A DNA stretch of 64,000 nt from Bacteroidales bacterium (GCA_016714605.1 JADKDL010000019.1:1-64000), one strand, 5' to 3'; counted from the first letter of the stretch, positions 11,201-20,030 are shown. Notes: generated by a model from the sequence alone, not told the origin. Numbers and translations: made by a program.

Positions 11201-12000
11201 CCTGCAATATTGTCAATATTTAATGAATTACTGCTGTTATTTGCAATTATTGAGGTTCCGTATTGATTATAAGACCAAGTGTACAAACCTGCAGAATCAC
11301 CTTGTACTGTAATAATTCTGTTAGGTTTATCGACCTTGAAGACATATTCGGAAGCTCCGGTAGGTACAGAGATTTGTGGATTATCTAAGCTTTGGGTACT
11401 CTTTGAACCACAACCATTATTGTCATAATAAATATATGTTAATAGATAGTAGTAACCCTCTCTCATCTGACTTTTTGCGAAAGTAAATGTTGAATCAGTA
11501 CCTTTTGATGAAATTCCTTTAAATTCTTCACATGCCAACATATATAAAACTGATTCACCTTCGAGTTTTTCTGTTAAATAAAAATTTCCTCCAACCGGAC
11601 TCGCTTTTACTGTTAATGTAGTATCATAAATTCCAAAATAAGTTGAAGACATCGTTAATGTTGGTTTAGGTTTTACTGTAACCGGAATAGTAACATAATC
11701 GCTTTCACATCCATTTTTATTTGTAACCAGATATGTATATTTCCCTGGGTCACCTTCATAACTCAATCCAGATATTGAATCCCAATTTTGAGTTCCATTG
11801 CCTAACATTAGTGTATCGGTATTTTCAATTTTATACCAAGTTATTGTATCACCAGGTCTCGATGTGGCTAAAAGTCGTTTACATTCGTAATTACATACAT
11901 TTGTGTCCCCCGATACGGTTGGCTTGGGAGTTAAACATTGTCCATTTGCCCATAAATTTACTATTAAAAGAATAGAGATAAGTGATAGTCTGTTTTTCAT
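8209..12000 (-). CDS. Large T9SS-exported surface protein
   Basis: A 1263-residue protein. Signal peptide (residues 1-20, cut after WANG), then repeated Ig-like/PKD-like segments with CxxC-like pairs (about 25-560), a carboxypeptidase-regulatory-like domain near 570-640 (GYFVFKPKHYGTYTLSLVP), DUF11/conserved-repeat domains near 665-925 (LTYTIRFQNTGNIDAENIKV), two MBG-type beta-grasp repeats (about 1010-1165), and a type A T9SS sorting domain starting VYPNPAKANEP in the last 80 residues. Proteins of this make-up are secreted across the outer membrane and anchored on the surface, often as adhesins. Confidence 0.85.
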   Translation of the reverse strand: MKNRLSLISILLIVNLWANGQCLTPKPTVSGDTNVCNYECKRLLATSRPGDTITWYKIENTDTLMLGNGTQNWDSISGLSYEGDPGKYTYLVTNKNGCESDYVTIPVTVKPKPTLTMSSTYFGIYDTTLTVKASPVGGNFYLTEKLEGESVLYMLACEEFKGISSKGTDSTFTFAKSQMREGYYYLLTYIYYDNNGCGSKSTQSLDNPQISVPTGASEYVFKVDKPNRIITVQGDSAGLYTWSYNQYGTSIIANNSSNSLNIDNIAGIQGLGTYKIYVSQSVNGYKSDFKEISITLTSCLAVAPNVNQKVIEVVQGTSFPTINAKSTSVNSELQWYDYSAFNTNKQILATGNTFTPVKTGEYCVLDYDTVDICTSPLTKIIVRPICNSEQIPDIDSVITDTIFSSYAGANLAIKNTLLASQTVKWYLDSTTTDYIGKNYIKTFNSSSTQIFVSIYDTVQQCESKLKKLKYKTVQCTSAFTFPENKYYNLYNVDTLPTFTISAPGQTIIWSQYISNSGSSDYVNVDTGSTFTPTISIEGNYSYRVQSDDGRCPFSKNVSSITLYESYISGNISTSSNANTSMNSPFLNNQLIHIMPDDVFVTTNTNGYFVFKPKHYGTYTLSLVPNNYTDVVSSQNNLSFDINSQNSYYRNGVVFIVKPKQAVELATSITNISPAVVGRAFEVRLSVANLGTKYKNIPVCVTLSPYLVLDSCKNSNSIINDSTLTFIIDSINDFDQYNTSLYCRVLPDFLLAGKNVEMKITLGDVSSGDTNPSNNSDSINTPVLNSFDPNDIQVSPGFTDKGYVLFNSQLTYTIRFQNTGNIDAENIKVIDTLDANLDIKTLQVIDQSHTMTYDTVGNVVIFSFKDIHLLDSTTNEAASHGFIKFSIDSKTMTKENYLLENKAYIFFDYNPAVVTNIAQSTFVSILPEPEPLKTQEIIFTSIPVQTLSNKTLTISAIGGESGNKVVFSSSDTSIAVCSGLYGQIVTLKKEGNCFIYAHQSGNSNYADAIFAQQVLDIKKGIISIKAIGNLSKIYKDADPELLYTYTSSNGTSVSITGNLIREVGESVGTYSITQGSLLAEADYIIDFTGAVFTILPKPVTITALPQTKIVGTTDPVLNYNVTPEITDTDFITGQLQRTEGDTIGIYQITIGTLSTDTNYSISFVGSEFTITNDHTTNIENTTINDIITVYPNPAKANEPIIIDFEDAASIMPAILTIYDSKGSLILSKKISQNQERVTLTSGIYYCSVIGNSGKICSWITSVIE

Positions 12001-12353
12001 AATTTCTGGTTATAATATGTTGTTTCAGAAGGACAGACAGTAAATGCATACAAACTGTTGCACAACATAATAAAATAATTTTTAATTGAGATTTTTAGGA
12101 ATATCTAGTTGATATTCGGTTTGTGTTAATTACTGTACTGGGAAAGTGTTTTTTATTAATTAATATCCTGTTTAACCCCGTTCTTGAATTCCTCGTCAAC
12201 GACTATATCTAAATGTCCTTGACCTTTTTGTGGAATATTTACACCCTCACCCACATTTAGTTTACAACTACCAATTGCTCAGCTTAGCAAAACCAAATAA
12301 GCGGAGGAACTGGCAATTATCTGATTGTTATCAGTCTACTCAATTACATAACG
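12001..12353. other. Intergenic with partial family A repeat
   Basis: The stretch 12241-12306 carries the inner part of a family A repeat ('ctcacccacatttagtttac' to 'aaccaaataagcggagg') with an altered middle. The remainder upstream of the T9SS protein is AT-rich with no gene seen. Confidence 0.5.
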
Positions 12354-12590
12354 TTATTTCTTAAAGAGTTTGTACATTACCAAGCCTATCGAACCTCCTA
12401 TTAATCCTCCTACAATTCCATATAATATGATATTCACTATATCTGAATAAGTAGTATTTTTCCAAAAGTTAACAGGACAATCTTGACAAGCTCCACGTAT
12501 TTCTGATAATTCCCAAAGAATACTAAAAACCGGTAAAAAGCACCCAATTAGTAAGCCAATAACACCTAATACAACCACTAATCTTTTCAT
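12354..12590 (-). CDS. Small two-TM membrane protein
   Basis: A 78-residue protein with two hydrophobic segments (about 4-26 and 52-72) and a short extracytoplasmic loop holding two cysteines (GACQDCP). The C-terminal segment is Gly-rich (YGIVGGLIGGSIGL), typical of helix packing. The family was not recognised. The next element upstream, at 12655-12730, is a short repeat. Confidence 0.6.
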   Translation of the reverse strand: MKRLVVVLGVIGLLIGCFLPVFSILWELSEIRGACQDCPVNFWKNTTYSDIVNIILYGIVGGLIGGSIGLVMYKLFKK

Positions 12591-12654
12591 ATTATTCTTT
12601 TATTACAAGTTTAGGATAACAGTTTAAAAAATCGATCCCAGCTCGTTTTTTTTT

Positions 12655-12730
12655 TTACAACCCAAACGCTTTCATTTTATTAATAAAGTTAGGTCTTGCA
12701 GACCGCTCAGACTCCTGTTTATTAGCTATA
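12655..12730. repeat. Family C short repeat
   Basis: A segment starting 'acaacccaaacgctttc' and containing 'aaagttaggtcttgcaga' recurs at 14620-14690 and 17430-17508, and in altered form at 15360-15420 and 22063-22120. It contains CCTAAC-type and GTTAGG-type arms about 20 bp apart, again matching the RYYYAAC/GTTRRRY pairing. Confidence 0.6.
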
Positions 12731-13335
12731 GTTTTTCTTTTTCAGCCTTCGGTAACTCATCAATCATCATTTTTTCGGCAGCTTCGATTTCGTCTCTTAA
12801 AAATTCAGAAAAATCAGACCATTCTTTTATAATTTGACCATTTATTCTAATCGACTTGATAATTCCATTAATATCTATAAAATATCCGATATTTTCATCA
12901 TATGAATATGCTCGACCTCCAAAATGAAATAATTTCTCATCAATTTCATATTCAGAAATCCAACTTCTATTAGCAGTTCCTAAATCAAAACATTGTACTT
13001 TACTTCTGTCCAAAAGTCCAGTTGTATAAATTGATGGAGTCAAACCAAATAAAGCAAAATCGAAAATAAAACAACCATTAATTTCCCGAAGAAAATCCTT
13101 ATAAACCAAAGGGATTTTAATATTGTTGTCCTTTTCAATTTTGCAATAAATTCAACTGGTGTCTGTTCAAAAAGTATGATTCCAAACTTAAAAGGAGCAA
13201 TCCATTTTTGATTATAAATCATTAAATCATTTTTTCTAAACTACCACCGAACTTTAAATATTTATAAGAAATCTGTTTTATAGGTTTAAATTTATCAGAA
13301 ACATCATTTATTCTTTTCTCTATTGAATCCATATT
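12726..13335 (-). pseudogene. SUKH (SMI1/KNR4) family protein, frameshifted
   Basis: The C-terminal 127 codons (12726-13109) and the piece at 13134-13222 join across a 1-base loss near 13130 to give FEQTPVEFIAKLK followed by IPLVYKDFLREINGC, the typical SUKH motif. A further shift near 13225 separates an N-terminal piece starting MDSIEKRIND at about 13332; a possible broken lipoprotein signal lies upstream to 13430. SUKH proteins are commonly immunity proteins against contact-dependent nuclease toxins; no cognate toxin is visible here. Confidence 0.6.
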
Positions 13336-13452
13336 AATAATCTGTTTAATGTTAGAAGAATCAGGTTTTGTTTTGTTGCTTTAAGAATTACATCCAATCA
13401 CAATCAATACCCATACTTATATTATCGCTGTCTTTTCATAAAATGTATGCTA

Positions 13453-13606
13453 TCATCTCTATATACCTAACTACAATCTTCAACTAAGTATATATCTGTT
13501 ATGTTTATAATTTATTTTTTTTGCATCAAATATTCCTTCTAAACCCAACCATACATTATGTTTGCAACCACCTAGTGCTCAGCTAAGCTAAACTTAAATG
13601 AGCGGG
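13453..13606 (-). repeat. Family A palindromic repeat (attC-like candidate)
   Basis: A full-length copy of the element at 3002-3153, directly after the stop of the 13618-14592 gene. On the gene strand it runs from CCGCTCATTTAAGTTTAGC to GTAGTTAGGTATATAG, so the last core is GTTAGGT (GTTRRRY). Confidence 0.65.
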
Positions 13607-13617
13607 TTTTGCAGCAA

Positions 13618-14592
13618 TTATAGTCCTACTGAATCATATTTTAATTCTTCAATTCGTTCTAAAGTTAAAAGTGTTTTTACAGATATTTCAGTATTTTCTT
13701 TGCCAATAATCTCCTTTAATAGTATAACCCAATTATCTCGATATTTTATCCATGCAAATTGTGCATTTTTTAAATTGAGATTTATCTCTGTAATTAGATC
13801 CTGATAATATTTTATTTTTTCCGGGTCATCTTTATACATTTCTATCATTTCCTGATATTTATTTTGATTTTGAAGTTTTTGTTTTTTGTAAACTTCATTA
13901 AGATTTTTATCTGCATTTAAATAGTCAGATTCACTATATTCTTTTATTGATTTTTTAATTAAAAAAGCCTCAATCCTTTTCTTATGCCGCTCCTTAATGT
14001 ATGACTCCATGCCAGAATATGCGTCATTACGAATTGTTCCTTCTATATATAAATTATACATACGGTCTGCATCATTTTTTTCAATTTTTGAATAATTGCC
14101 TTCAATTAAATTAAATATTGACTTTTGATTTGCATTTAATTCTGTTGATATTTTAGATATTTTAATTTGTATTTCTTGATCTTTAAGACTGTTATTTATA
14201 TCTTGACAAATATTCATGTCTATTGTAGTCATTGCAATTTCACAGTATTCAATTCGCGGATACCTTTTATCTGGATTTGCCAATCGTTCATCAATGGTAC
14301 GTTTTAATCCTTCCATTGTAATATCTACATACTTACCAGATTCAGTAGCTTTTTTCCATACTTTTAATGCTTCATTTGGATTTACTGTTACACCATCTCC
14401 ATTTAAATACATTATTATTATAAAAGGAATTGATGAAGAATTATTGTCTTCTAAAAAAGCAGCTAAAGCTTTTTGGTAATTTTTTTCAACGTTTAGTCCG
14501 TAATAATAATCTATACCATTTTGACAAAACACATTCACACTTAACAATACAAATACTACTAGTGTGTATATAAATACTTTTTTATTTTTCAT
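13618..14592 (-). CDS. Secreted Sel1-repeat + LprI-like protein
   Basis: A 324-residue protein. Signal peptide to about residue 24 (LLSVNVFCQ). Residues 27-110 hold two Sel1-like units (YYYGLNVEKNYQKALAAF; YLNGDGVTVNPNEALKVW). The C-terminal domain (about 210-320) has the LprI/DUF1311 order: LNADKNLNEVYKKQ, then LKNAQFAWIKYRDNW, then TLLTLERIEEL. Sel1-LprI fusions occur in exported proteins of unknown role. It is a single-gene unit bounded by repeats on both sides. Confidence 0.7.
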   Translation of the reverse strand: MKNKKVFIYTLVVFVLLSVNVFCQNGIDYYYGLNVEKNYQKALAAFLEDNNSSSIPFIIIMYLNGDGVTVNPNEALKVWKKATESGKYVDITMEGLKRTIDERLANPDKRYPRIEYCEIAMTTIDMNICQDINNSLKDQEIQIKISKISTELNANQKSIFNLIEGNYSKIEKNDADRMYNLYIEGTIRNDAYSGMESYIKERHKKRIEAFLIKKSIKEYSESDYLNADKNLNEVYKKQKLQNQNKYQEMIEMYKDDPEKIKYYQDLITEINLNLKNAQFAWIKYRDNWVILLKEIIGKENTEISVKTLLTLERIEELKYDSVGL

Positions 14593-14619
14593 ACAAATTT
14601 TCCCTCACTCATTTTAATT

Positions 14620-14690
14620 TACAACCCTAACGCTTTCATTTTATTTATTAAGTAGGTCTTGCAGACCGCTCAGATTCCTGTTTATGATGC
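14620..14690. repeat. Family C short repeat
   Basis: Near copy of 12655-12730, including 'acaaccctaacgctttc' and 'gtaggtcttgcagaccgctc'. It abuts the 3' end of the next gene. Confidence 0.6.
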
Positions 14691-15215
14691 GCTGGCATTA
14701 ATTTCATTTATAATCTTATTCATTTTTTCTCTTGGAGTCATCCAACCAATTTGTTCATATGGGATTTCATTTATTCGTCGTCCAATTTCATAGAAATCCC
14801 AATTTGCAAACTCGCCAAATTCATATTTCCAATCGTCTATATATCCAAGAATATAATTCTGAGTTCCAATAATTTTCTTGTCATTATCAGTTTTCAGTAT
14901 CGAAACCTTTCCAATAATTTTCACTAAAGCCATTTGAGTTATCAAAATCTCATCCTTTTCAAACTGTTTTGTCAGCTTTTCAATTAAAATCTCAGTTATG
15001 TTTTTAAAATCATTCTTTACTAATCCAGGTATAATCACAGTATATCTTGCTGACGAATTAGTCAACAACACACATTTCTTTTTGCTTACATAAAACATTG
15101 TAGCATTCCATTTACCGAAATAATTATCATTCAAGTCAGATTCTAATTGAATCAAAGTCGATGGTACAACTGATTCTAATTTCTTTGACACAAATATAAT
15201 TGAGCGGTTTGTCAT
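14682..15215 (-). CDS. DUF6933-like protein
   Basis: A 177-residue cytoplasmic protein with no signal. The core (GKWNATMFYVSKKKCVLLTN, then ARYTVIIPGLVKNDFKNITE, later ILGYIDDWKYEFGE) matches my memory of the DUF6933 layout: a 'W.A.L.Y..R.KC.L..N' strand pair, '.P...K.DF.NL', then a C-terminal '..GS.ND'-like region. The function of that family is unknown. Confidence 0.55.
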   Translation of the reverse strand: MTNRSIIFVSKKLESVVPSTLIQLESDLNDNYFGKWNATMFYVSKKKCVLLTNSSARYTVIIPGLVKNDFKNITEILIEKLTKQFEKDEILITQMALVKIIGKVSILKTDNDKKIIGTQNYILGYIDDWKYEFGEFANWDFYEIGRRINEIPYEQIGWMTPREKMNKIINEINASAS

Positions 15216-15324
15216 ATGACTCTATTTATTTCTTCACCAAGTTGAATATTAATTTTATCAATCGGTATGCAAGATACAAAATACTAAAAAACATACTTAT
15301 AATTCCATTCCAAATCATTTTACT

Positions 15325-15599
15325 CCGCTCGTTTGGGTTTAGCTTCGCTGAGCACTACGTGGTTGCAACCCAAACGCTATCAATTTATTTATAAAGTAGG
15401 GATTGTAGACCGTCCACATAGCATTACAAGCTATCGCTACACTTCAAACATATTCCAAAACATTTTCTCTCTTATAAAATAAATATAATCTTTCATTATA
15501 AATTTTTCTACATCCTTTAGTCTGCCGGACTATATGCCCTATTTTAGTTGTAAAACCTTTATTTGTTTACTTTGGGTTGCAAACACGAATTAGCGGGGG
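15325..15599. repeat. Composite giant palindrome (families A+C+B)
   Basis: About 275 bp. The left end is CCGCTCGTTTGGGTTTAGC in inverted orientation, followed by TTGCAACCCAAACG; the right end is the family B terminus (TTTGGGTTGCAAACACGAAT then TAGCGGGGG). Each end is itself a hairpin and the two ends are inverted copies of each other, like the element at 22046-22295. Confidence 0.65.
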
Positions 15600-15620
15600 C
15601 CTATTTTTATTTTTATAATA

Positions 15621-16274
15621 CTACAGAGTTACATGTACAAAAACTCGATTAATATGACCGTTTTTTTCTATGTGGTGTACCGTAATTTTAAATCTTGCAG
15701 AAGTTTTACTAAAAACATTACAATGAATTTCTTTAATAAATCCTACTTCTGTTTTATCTTTAAAAACCTTTACGGCCTTAGTATCATTTTCGTTAGAAGG
15801 TTCAAGAATGTAGGTTAATGAATCGCCTACAGTTAAAGCATTTGGCAGTAATTGCAAATGCGACAATTTTGTTAATTCTGTAATAAATGAAAGGTTACGG
15901 ACAGGTATAAAATCTGCCAAAAACTCAAAGTTATCTATAGGTAGCATACCTTGTGTATATGCTAACATATAAAATTTGTCGTCTTTGTATTGAGTGTCTA
16001 TTTTCCAAAAATCAAAAAATGCTTGTAAATCGTTTCGCTCCGTATTAACAATACGTTTGCCGAAAATTTCAATTACATCATTGCTGTACTCTTTTAAAGT
16101 ATCAGGAAAACTTTCATACGATGTAAATCCATGCTTTTTAGCTTCCTCTATTCCATCTTTTAAATATTTAAAACGAATTCCTTCAGTTACATTTTTTTTA
16201 ATAACCCCAATAGGAATTCTTTGACTGCCTTTTCCAGCACGCCATACAAGAAATATGTTACCTATTGCATTCAT
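15621..16274 (-). CDS. HIRAN-domain partner of a HipA-like kinase
   Basis: A 217-residue protein. Residues 1-110 resemble the small N-terminal HipA-like subdomain (FLVWRAGKGSQRIPIGVIKK). Residues about 135-215 form a HIRAN-type domain (LTYILEPSNENDTKAVKVF, DKTEVGFIKEIHCNVF). Its ATG overlaps the stop of the upstream kinase gene by 4 bases (16271-16274), so the two are translationally coupled. HIRAN domains bind DNA ends or damaged DNA in eukaryotic HLTF; in bacteria they are often fused or linked to enzymes in stress and conflict loci. Confidence 0.7.
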   Translation of the reverse strand: MNAIGNIFLVWRAGKGSQRIPIGVIKKNVTEGIRFKYLKDGIEEAKKHGFTSYESFPDTLKEYSNDVIEIFGKRIVNTERNDLQAFFDFWKIDTQYKDDKFYMLAYTQGMLPIDNFEFLADFIPVRNLSFITELTKLSHLQLLPNALTVGDSLTYILEPSNENDTKAVKVFKDKTEVGFIKEIHCNVFSKTSARFKITVHHIEKNGHINRVFVHVTL

Positions 16275-17374
16275 TTTATTTCTTTTAGTTTTTCAAGTCG
16301 CAAAGTTATTATTTTTATCATGAGTTTTTTACGAATATCGGGTAATTTATAACTTTCCATGGCTTCGGGTAAGTTTCTATCAATATTCGTAATGATTTCT
16401 TCAATATCTGATTTATTATACTTGTTTAATGTTCGTTCAATACAATTCTTTACATCTTCAGAAAATTCTTTTTTTAATAACTCTATCAAATCGAAATGTG
16501 TTTGTTTTTTGCTTTTTCCTTCCCAATGAATTTCAGCTACTCCTTTGTTGATATATGAAAAAAGTTTGTCGTTGTTTGATAAGTATTCCGCTATTTCCGA
16601 ATCATCAATTTCACGACCTAAACAACAACCGGAATCGTATATTGGAGCAAAATTATGCAAAACTATTTCCGACTCAAAATGCAAAAATATTCTTTTGAGA
16701 AATTTGTTTTTTAAGACCGATTTGCTAAACTCCTCATCATTTTTTGATTGCAATATAAATTTCAAACTCTTTAGAATAAATTTTTTAAAAGAATTTGAAC
16801 TCATATCTTCGATTACTTTATCAATCTCTACATACGTATCTTTAAAATTATGAAGAATGCCCCAATTTTCTTGATGTCGGTCGGAATTGCTAATAATTGC
16901 ATCGAAAACAATTATTTCAATAATTTTAGGAATGTATTTTTGTAATTCAAAATACTTTAATGATTTACTAATAAACTGAAAGGTATATTCTTTTTTGTCT
17001 TTTTCGGGATTGTAATTTGAATCGTAGCCTGTTAAATATTCCTTTCCTTCGGTTAATCGGTTTTCGGAATATACAACCATTGATTTTGATATACACCCAA
17101 CTTTTTGTTTATGATGATCGGCACGGTAAGCTATATTATAATCGAGTACCGGAAAACCCAAATATTTACCAATTTTTGACGATACAATTTCAGACCAAAA
17201 TTCCATTGGATAACGAATGCCACCATCTTTTGTGATTTTTGAACCTTTAAAGAAATACTCTTCATCGGTTTTGGGATTTATAGCAATTTTTTTGCTTCGT
17301 GAACCACCCGTATTCAAATGTTCTTGTAAATTCCATTCGGAAATATCGGTATATGTGGGAATGTACTTTTGCAT
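16271..17374 (-). CDS. HipA-like Ser/Thr kinase
   Basis: A 367-residue protein. The kinase signature is visible: FFKGSKITKDGGIRYPMEFW (nucleotide-binding region, about 40-60), catalytic loop IVFDAIISNSDRHQENWGIL (about 155-175) with the HipA-type SDRHxxN motif, and the metal-binding segment PIYDSGCCLGRE (about 240). The fold and motifs place it with HipA/CtkA-type kinases; HipA phosphorylates a tRNA synthetase. No HipB-like DNA-binding antitoxin is adjacent; the coupled partner is the HIRAN protein downstream. Confidence 0.75.
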   Translation of the reverse strand: MQKYIPTYTDISEWNLQEHLNTGGSRSKKIAINPKTDEEYFFKGSKITKDGGIRYPMEFWSEIVSSKIGKYLGFPVLDYNIAYRADHHKQKVGCISKSMVVYSENRLTEGKEYLTGYDSNYNPEKDKKEYTFQFISKSLKYFELQKYIPKIIEIIVFDAIISNSDRHQENWGILHNFKDTYVEIDKVIEDMSSNSFKKFILKSLKFILQSKNDEEFSKSVLKNKFLKRIFLHFESEIVLHNFAPIYDSGCCLGREIDDSEIAEYLSNNDKLFSYINKGVAEIHWEGKSKKQTHFDLIELLKKEFSEDVKNCIERTLNKYNKSDIEEIITNIDRNLPEAMESYKLPDIRKKLMIKIITLRLEKLKEIK

Positions 17375-17429
17375 ACAAATTATTTCTAATTGTCCGTTGT
17401 TTTATTCTAAACTTACTCAATTTATTTTA

Positions 17430-17508
17430 ATTTACAACCCTAACCCTTTCACTTTATTTATAAAGTTAGGACTTGCAGACTGATCAGACTCCCGTTTATT
17501 AGCAGTAG
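17430..17508. repeat. Family C short repeat
   Basis: Third clear copy of the 12655 element ('acaaccctaaccctttcac', 'aaagttaggacttgcagac', 'cccgtttattagc'), lying between the SIMPL gene stop and the kinase start. Confidence 0.6.
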
Positions 17509-17511
17509 TTA

Positions 17512-18204
17512 TTAGTTAATTATTTCAAATTTTACGATTACTTTATATTTGAGTCTCAAATTACCTAAAGTAATATCGGTGGCTCCGGTATACCCATCTC
17601 TTACAATTTCTCTTTTTGTACTATTATCAATTTTAACCGGATCGTAGTCGTATGAAGATGGATTTTCTTTAATCTCCAAAGGATTGCCTACTTTTTTCTT
17701 TAAGACCGAAAGTAGAATTTCAGCTTTTTCTTTGGCATTATTCATCGCCTCCAGATACAACTCCTTTTTAAAAGTATCAATCTGTGAGTTTTTTAATTCG
17801 TCAATAGTAAATTTATTTACATTAAGTGCATTTAAACGACTATTGAAAGTCATTAACTTATTTATGTTAGTCAATTTTAATAAATACCATTTGGAATCAT
17901 AAACATCTACTGCTTTCTTTTTATAAACCTTGTCTTTTCCAAAATTATCAAATTTTAATTCTTTGTCATTAATTTCTAACTCCTTTAAAATTTCGAATAA
18001 TTCATTCTCTTGCTCTGCTATTGCTCTCGTTTGTTTTGTCTCTGAATTATACTCCGACAATTCAAAACTTACTATTATATAATCAGGAGAAATTTCTTTC
18101 ACAGCAAATCCAACAACTTCTATGGTTGCAGTTGAGTCTTTTTGTGCAAAAGAAAAATTCGATAATAAAGTCATTAAAATAAATAAAGTAATAGTTTTTT
18201 TCAT
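17512..18204 (-). CDS. SIMPL (DUF541) domain secreted protein
   Basis: A 230-residue protein. Signal peptide MKKTITLFILMTLLSNFSFA. The mature part begins ATIEVVGFAVKEISPDYIIV and continues through a helical region (ELYLEAMNNAKEKAEILLSV) to a C-terminal beta strand region, the SIMPL/DUF541/OMP26 layout. These periplasmic or surface proteins are of uncertain role (oxidative stress or signalling links in some bacteria). Upstream lies a 690 bp repeat block. Confidence 0.8.
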   Translation of the reverse strand: MKKTITLFILMTLLSNFSFAQKDSTATIEVVGFAVKEISPDYIIVSFELSEYNSETKQTRAIAEQENELFEILKELEINDKELKFDNFGKDKVYKKKAVDVYDSKWYLLKLTNINKLMTFNSRLNALNVNKFTIDELKNSQIDTFKKELYLEAMNNAKEKAEILLSVLKKKVGNPLEIKENPSSYDYDPVKIDNSTKREIVRDGYTGATDITLGNLRLKYKVIVKFEIIN

Positions 18205-18261
18205 AGTATTTTTTTTTAAATTATTGCCTACATCCTCAGCCGGTTAGGGTTTAGCGGCGTT

Positions 18262-18955
18262 TTCTGGTTTTGTCGTGTAGAGACGTTGCATGCAACGTCT
18301 CTACGTGGGAATCACATTTGTGCCTGAAATTTTCGTCATTTTTGCCATTCATATTCTCTCTTATAAAACAAATATAATCTTTCATTATAATTTTTCTACA
18401 TCCTTTATTCTGCTGGGCTATTAGCCCTATTTTAGTTGTAAACCTAAATTAACGATGTTTGTGGTGTTACCTGTATTCTGGTTTTACCTAAATTCTGGTT
18501 TATTTGTAGAGACGTTGCATGCAACGTCTCCCACCGTGGAATCACAAATGTGCCTGAAATTTTTATCTGTCTTTTGCCTTACAAATATTATAAAACAAAT
18601 ATAATCTTTCATTATAAATTTTCTACTTCCTTTATTCTGCTAGGCTATAAACCTTATTTTAGTTGTAAACCTAAATTAACAGTGTATTGTGGTGTTACGT
18701 GTATTCTGGTGTTACCCTGTTTTCTGGTTTTATCATGTAGAGACGTTGCATGCAACGTCTCTACGTGGGAATCACATTTGTGCCTAAAATTTTTGCCATT
18801 TTTGCCATTCAACATCAATATTATAAATCAAATATAATCTTTCATTATAAATTTTCTATATCCTTTTTCTGCCAGACTACAAGCCCTTCTTTTGTTGCAA
18901 AACCTTTATTTGTTTAATTAGGGTTGCACACCCCAAATAAGCGGGTGTAGTTTTT
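18262..18955. repeat. Three tandem ~228 bp repeat units
   Basis: Three successive units begin near 18262, 18480 and 18712. Each holds a GTAGAGACGTTGCATG-type 25-28 bp palindrome, then 'aatcacatttgtgcc', then the family B segment 'aaatataatctttcatta'. The third unit ends in a full family B terminus (gtttaattagggttgc to aagcgggtg). The units differ by small substitutions, so they are not very recent duplicates. Confidence 0.75.
18277..18304. repeat. 28-bp perfect palindrome
   Basis: GTAGAGACGTTGCA followed by its exact reverse complement. Further copies are at 18506-18530 (one end lost), 18737-18764, 29323-29350, 29580-29604 and, mutated in the centre, 32843-32869. This core is widespread in intergenic DNA of Bacteroidota. 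Confidence 0.85.
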
Positions 18956-18959
18956 CTTT

Positions 18960-19181
18960 TCAATAAATCGTATTATCTCTCAATTGTACTTCATTCTCAT
19001 TTCCAAAACTTAATGTTCTATATATCTTGTATTTCAGATTTAAAGAACTTAGGTCAATTTCTTTAAAAATCTGTTTAATCTGTTTTTTACAATTCCGAAT
19101 TTCTCTTTTGTCTTCAAAATAGAAGTCAAGTCCGTCAGATAATTTTGGTTTATCGTAATCTGATACATTAACTTTTTCCAA
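18960..19181 (-). CDS. Small protein, unknown
   Basis: A 73-residue protein, charged, no signal (MEKVNVSDYDKPKLSDGLDF). It begins 12 bases after the stop of the secreted protein gene 19194-20030 and is probably co-transcribed with it. The family was not recognised; it could also be a truncated remnant. Confidence 0.45.
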   Translation of the reverse strand: MEKVNVSDYDKPKLSDGLDFYFEDKREIRNCKKQIKQIFKEIDLSSLNLKYKIYRTLSFGNENEVQLRDNTIY

Positions 19182-19193
19182 GCTACATTTTTA

Positions 19194-20030
19194 TTAAAAA
19201 ATCAATTGATAGTCTTCAAAGCAGTCAATTCCGTTGAATTTGATTTTCTGTTTGGCAATCTCCGATTTTAAATAAGTGTTAATCGTATCTTTTATTGATT
19301 TTAAATATTCTCTTTGTGGTTTGCTTTTATGGAACGCTGATGACTGTTTTTCGGTCATTACATACATCAATATAAAACCATTTTTAGAATACTTTTTTCC
19401 CTTTTCCAGTTTGGATTCAAATTCAGAATATTTGTTTTGCAAATCAAGTATTTGATTAATTGCGTCGTACATGGACTTAATAACAGGAACATAATTTATT
19501 GAATCATTTTGATGCCAATGACAAGTGTATTCTGAAAACCGAAATTCATTTTTAATCTTAAAGGAAAAACTTATTGCTCCACAATCTAACCAACCAAAAT
19601 CCCACCCTGCAATTAAAGTATCAGTGGGTATCGAATAAAATATCTGATTTAAAATCGATTTACTAACCTTAGTTGCACTGTCATTATTTAATTTAACTTT
19701 TTCGAAAATGTAACCATCAGCTTTTGAATCCTTTCCATGGTCAGTTCTAATGTCTTTGTATTTTGTAATTGAATTTATTAATTCACCTGAAAAATTCTCC
19801 CCATTTTCACTATAAATATCAATTATCTGTCCGTCCCGCTGATGTCGAAAATGGAACTTGTACATTGAATTCTTTAAGGGTTCAATATTGAAGTAAAATT
19901 CATCGAGTTCTGATTGAGAATGATTTCTCCATGAATAGTCATCAGAAAGTCTAACTGATTGTAATTCATTCTGTGAATATGAATTTAATCCAACTAAAAT
20001 TGATAATATGTGTAATGTTGTTTTCTTCAT
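19194..20030 (-). CDS. Secreted protein of unknown function
   Basis: A 278-residue protein with a short signal peptide (MKKTTLHILSILVGLNSYS). The mature part has no domain I recognise; it is acidic/aromatic with an AGWDFGWLDCGAISFSFKIK strand region near 142-161. It precedes the small 18960-19181 gene and follows a family A repeat that starts 11 bases upstream of its ATG. Confidence 0.65.
   Translation of the reverse strand: MKKTTLHILSILVGLNSYSQNELQSVRLSDDYSWRNHSQSELDEFYFNIEPLKNSMYKFHFRHQRDGQIIDIYSENGENFSGELINSITKYKDIRTDHGKDSKADGYIFEKVKLNNDSATKVSKSILNQIFYSIPTDTLIAGWDFGWLDCGAISFSFKIKNEFRFSEYTCHWHQNDSINYVPVIKSMYDAINQILDLQNKYSEFESKLEKGKKYSKNGFILMYVMTEKQSSAFHKSKPQREYLKSIKDTINTYLKSEIAKQKIKFNGIDCFEDYQLIF

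Noticed and set aside
18262..18955. Possible CRISPR array (regular repeats in intergenic DNA)
   Set aside because: Units are ~228 bp, spacers are not unique, and no cas genes are present; the units are tandem copies of a composite palindrome.
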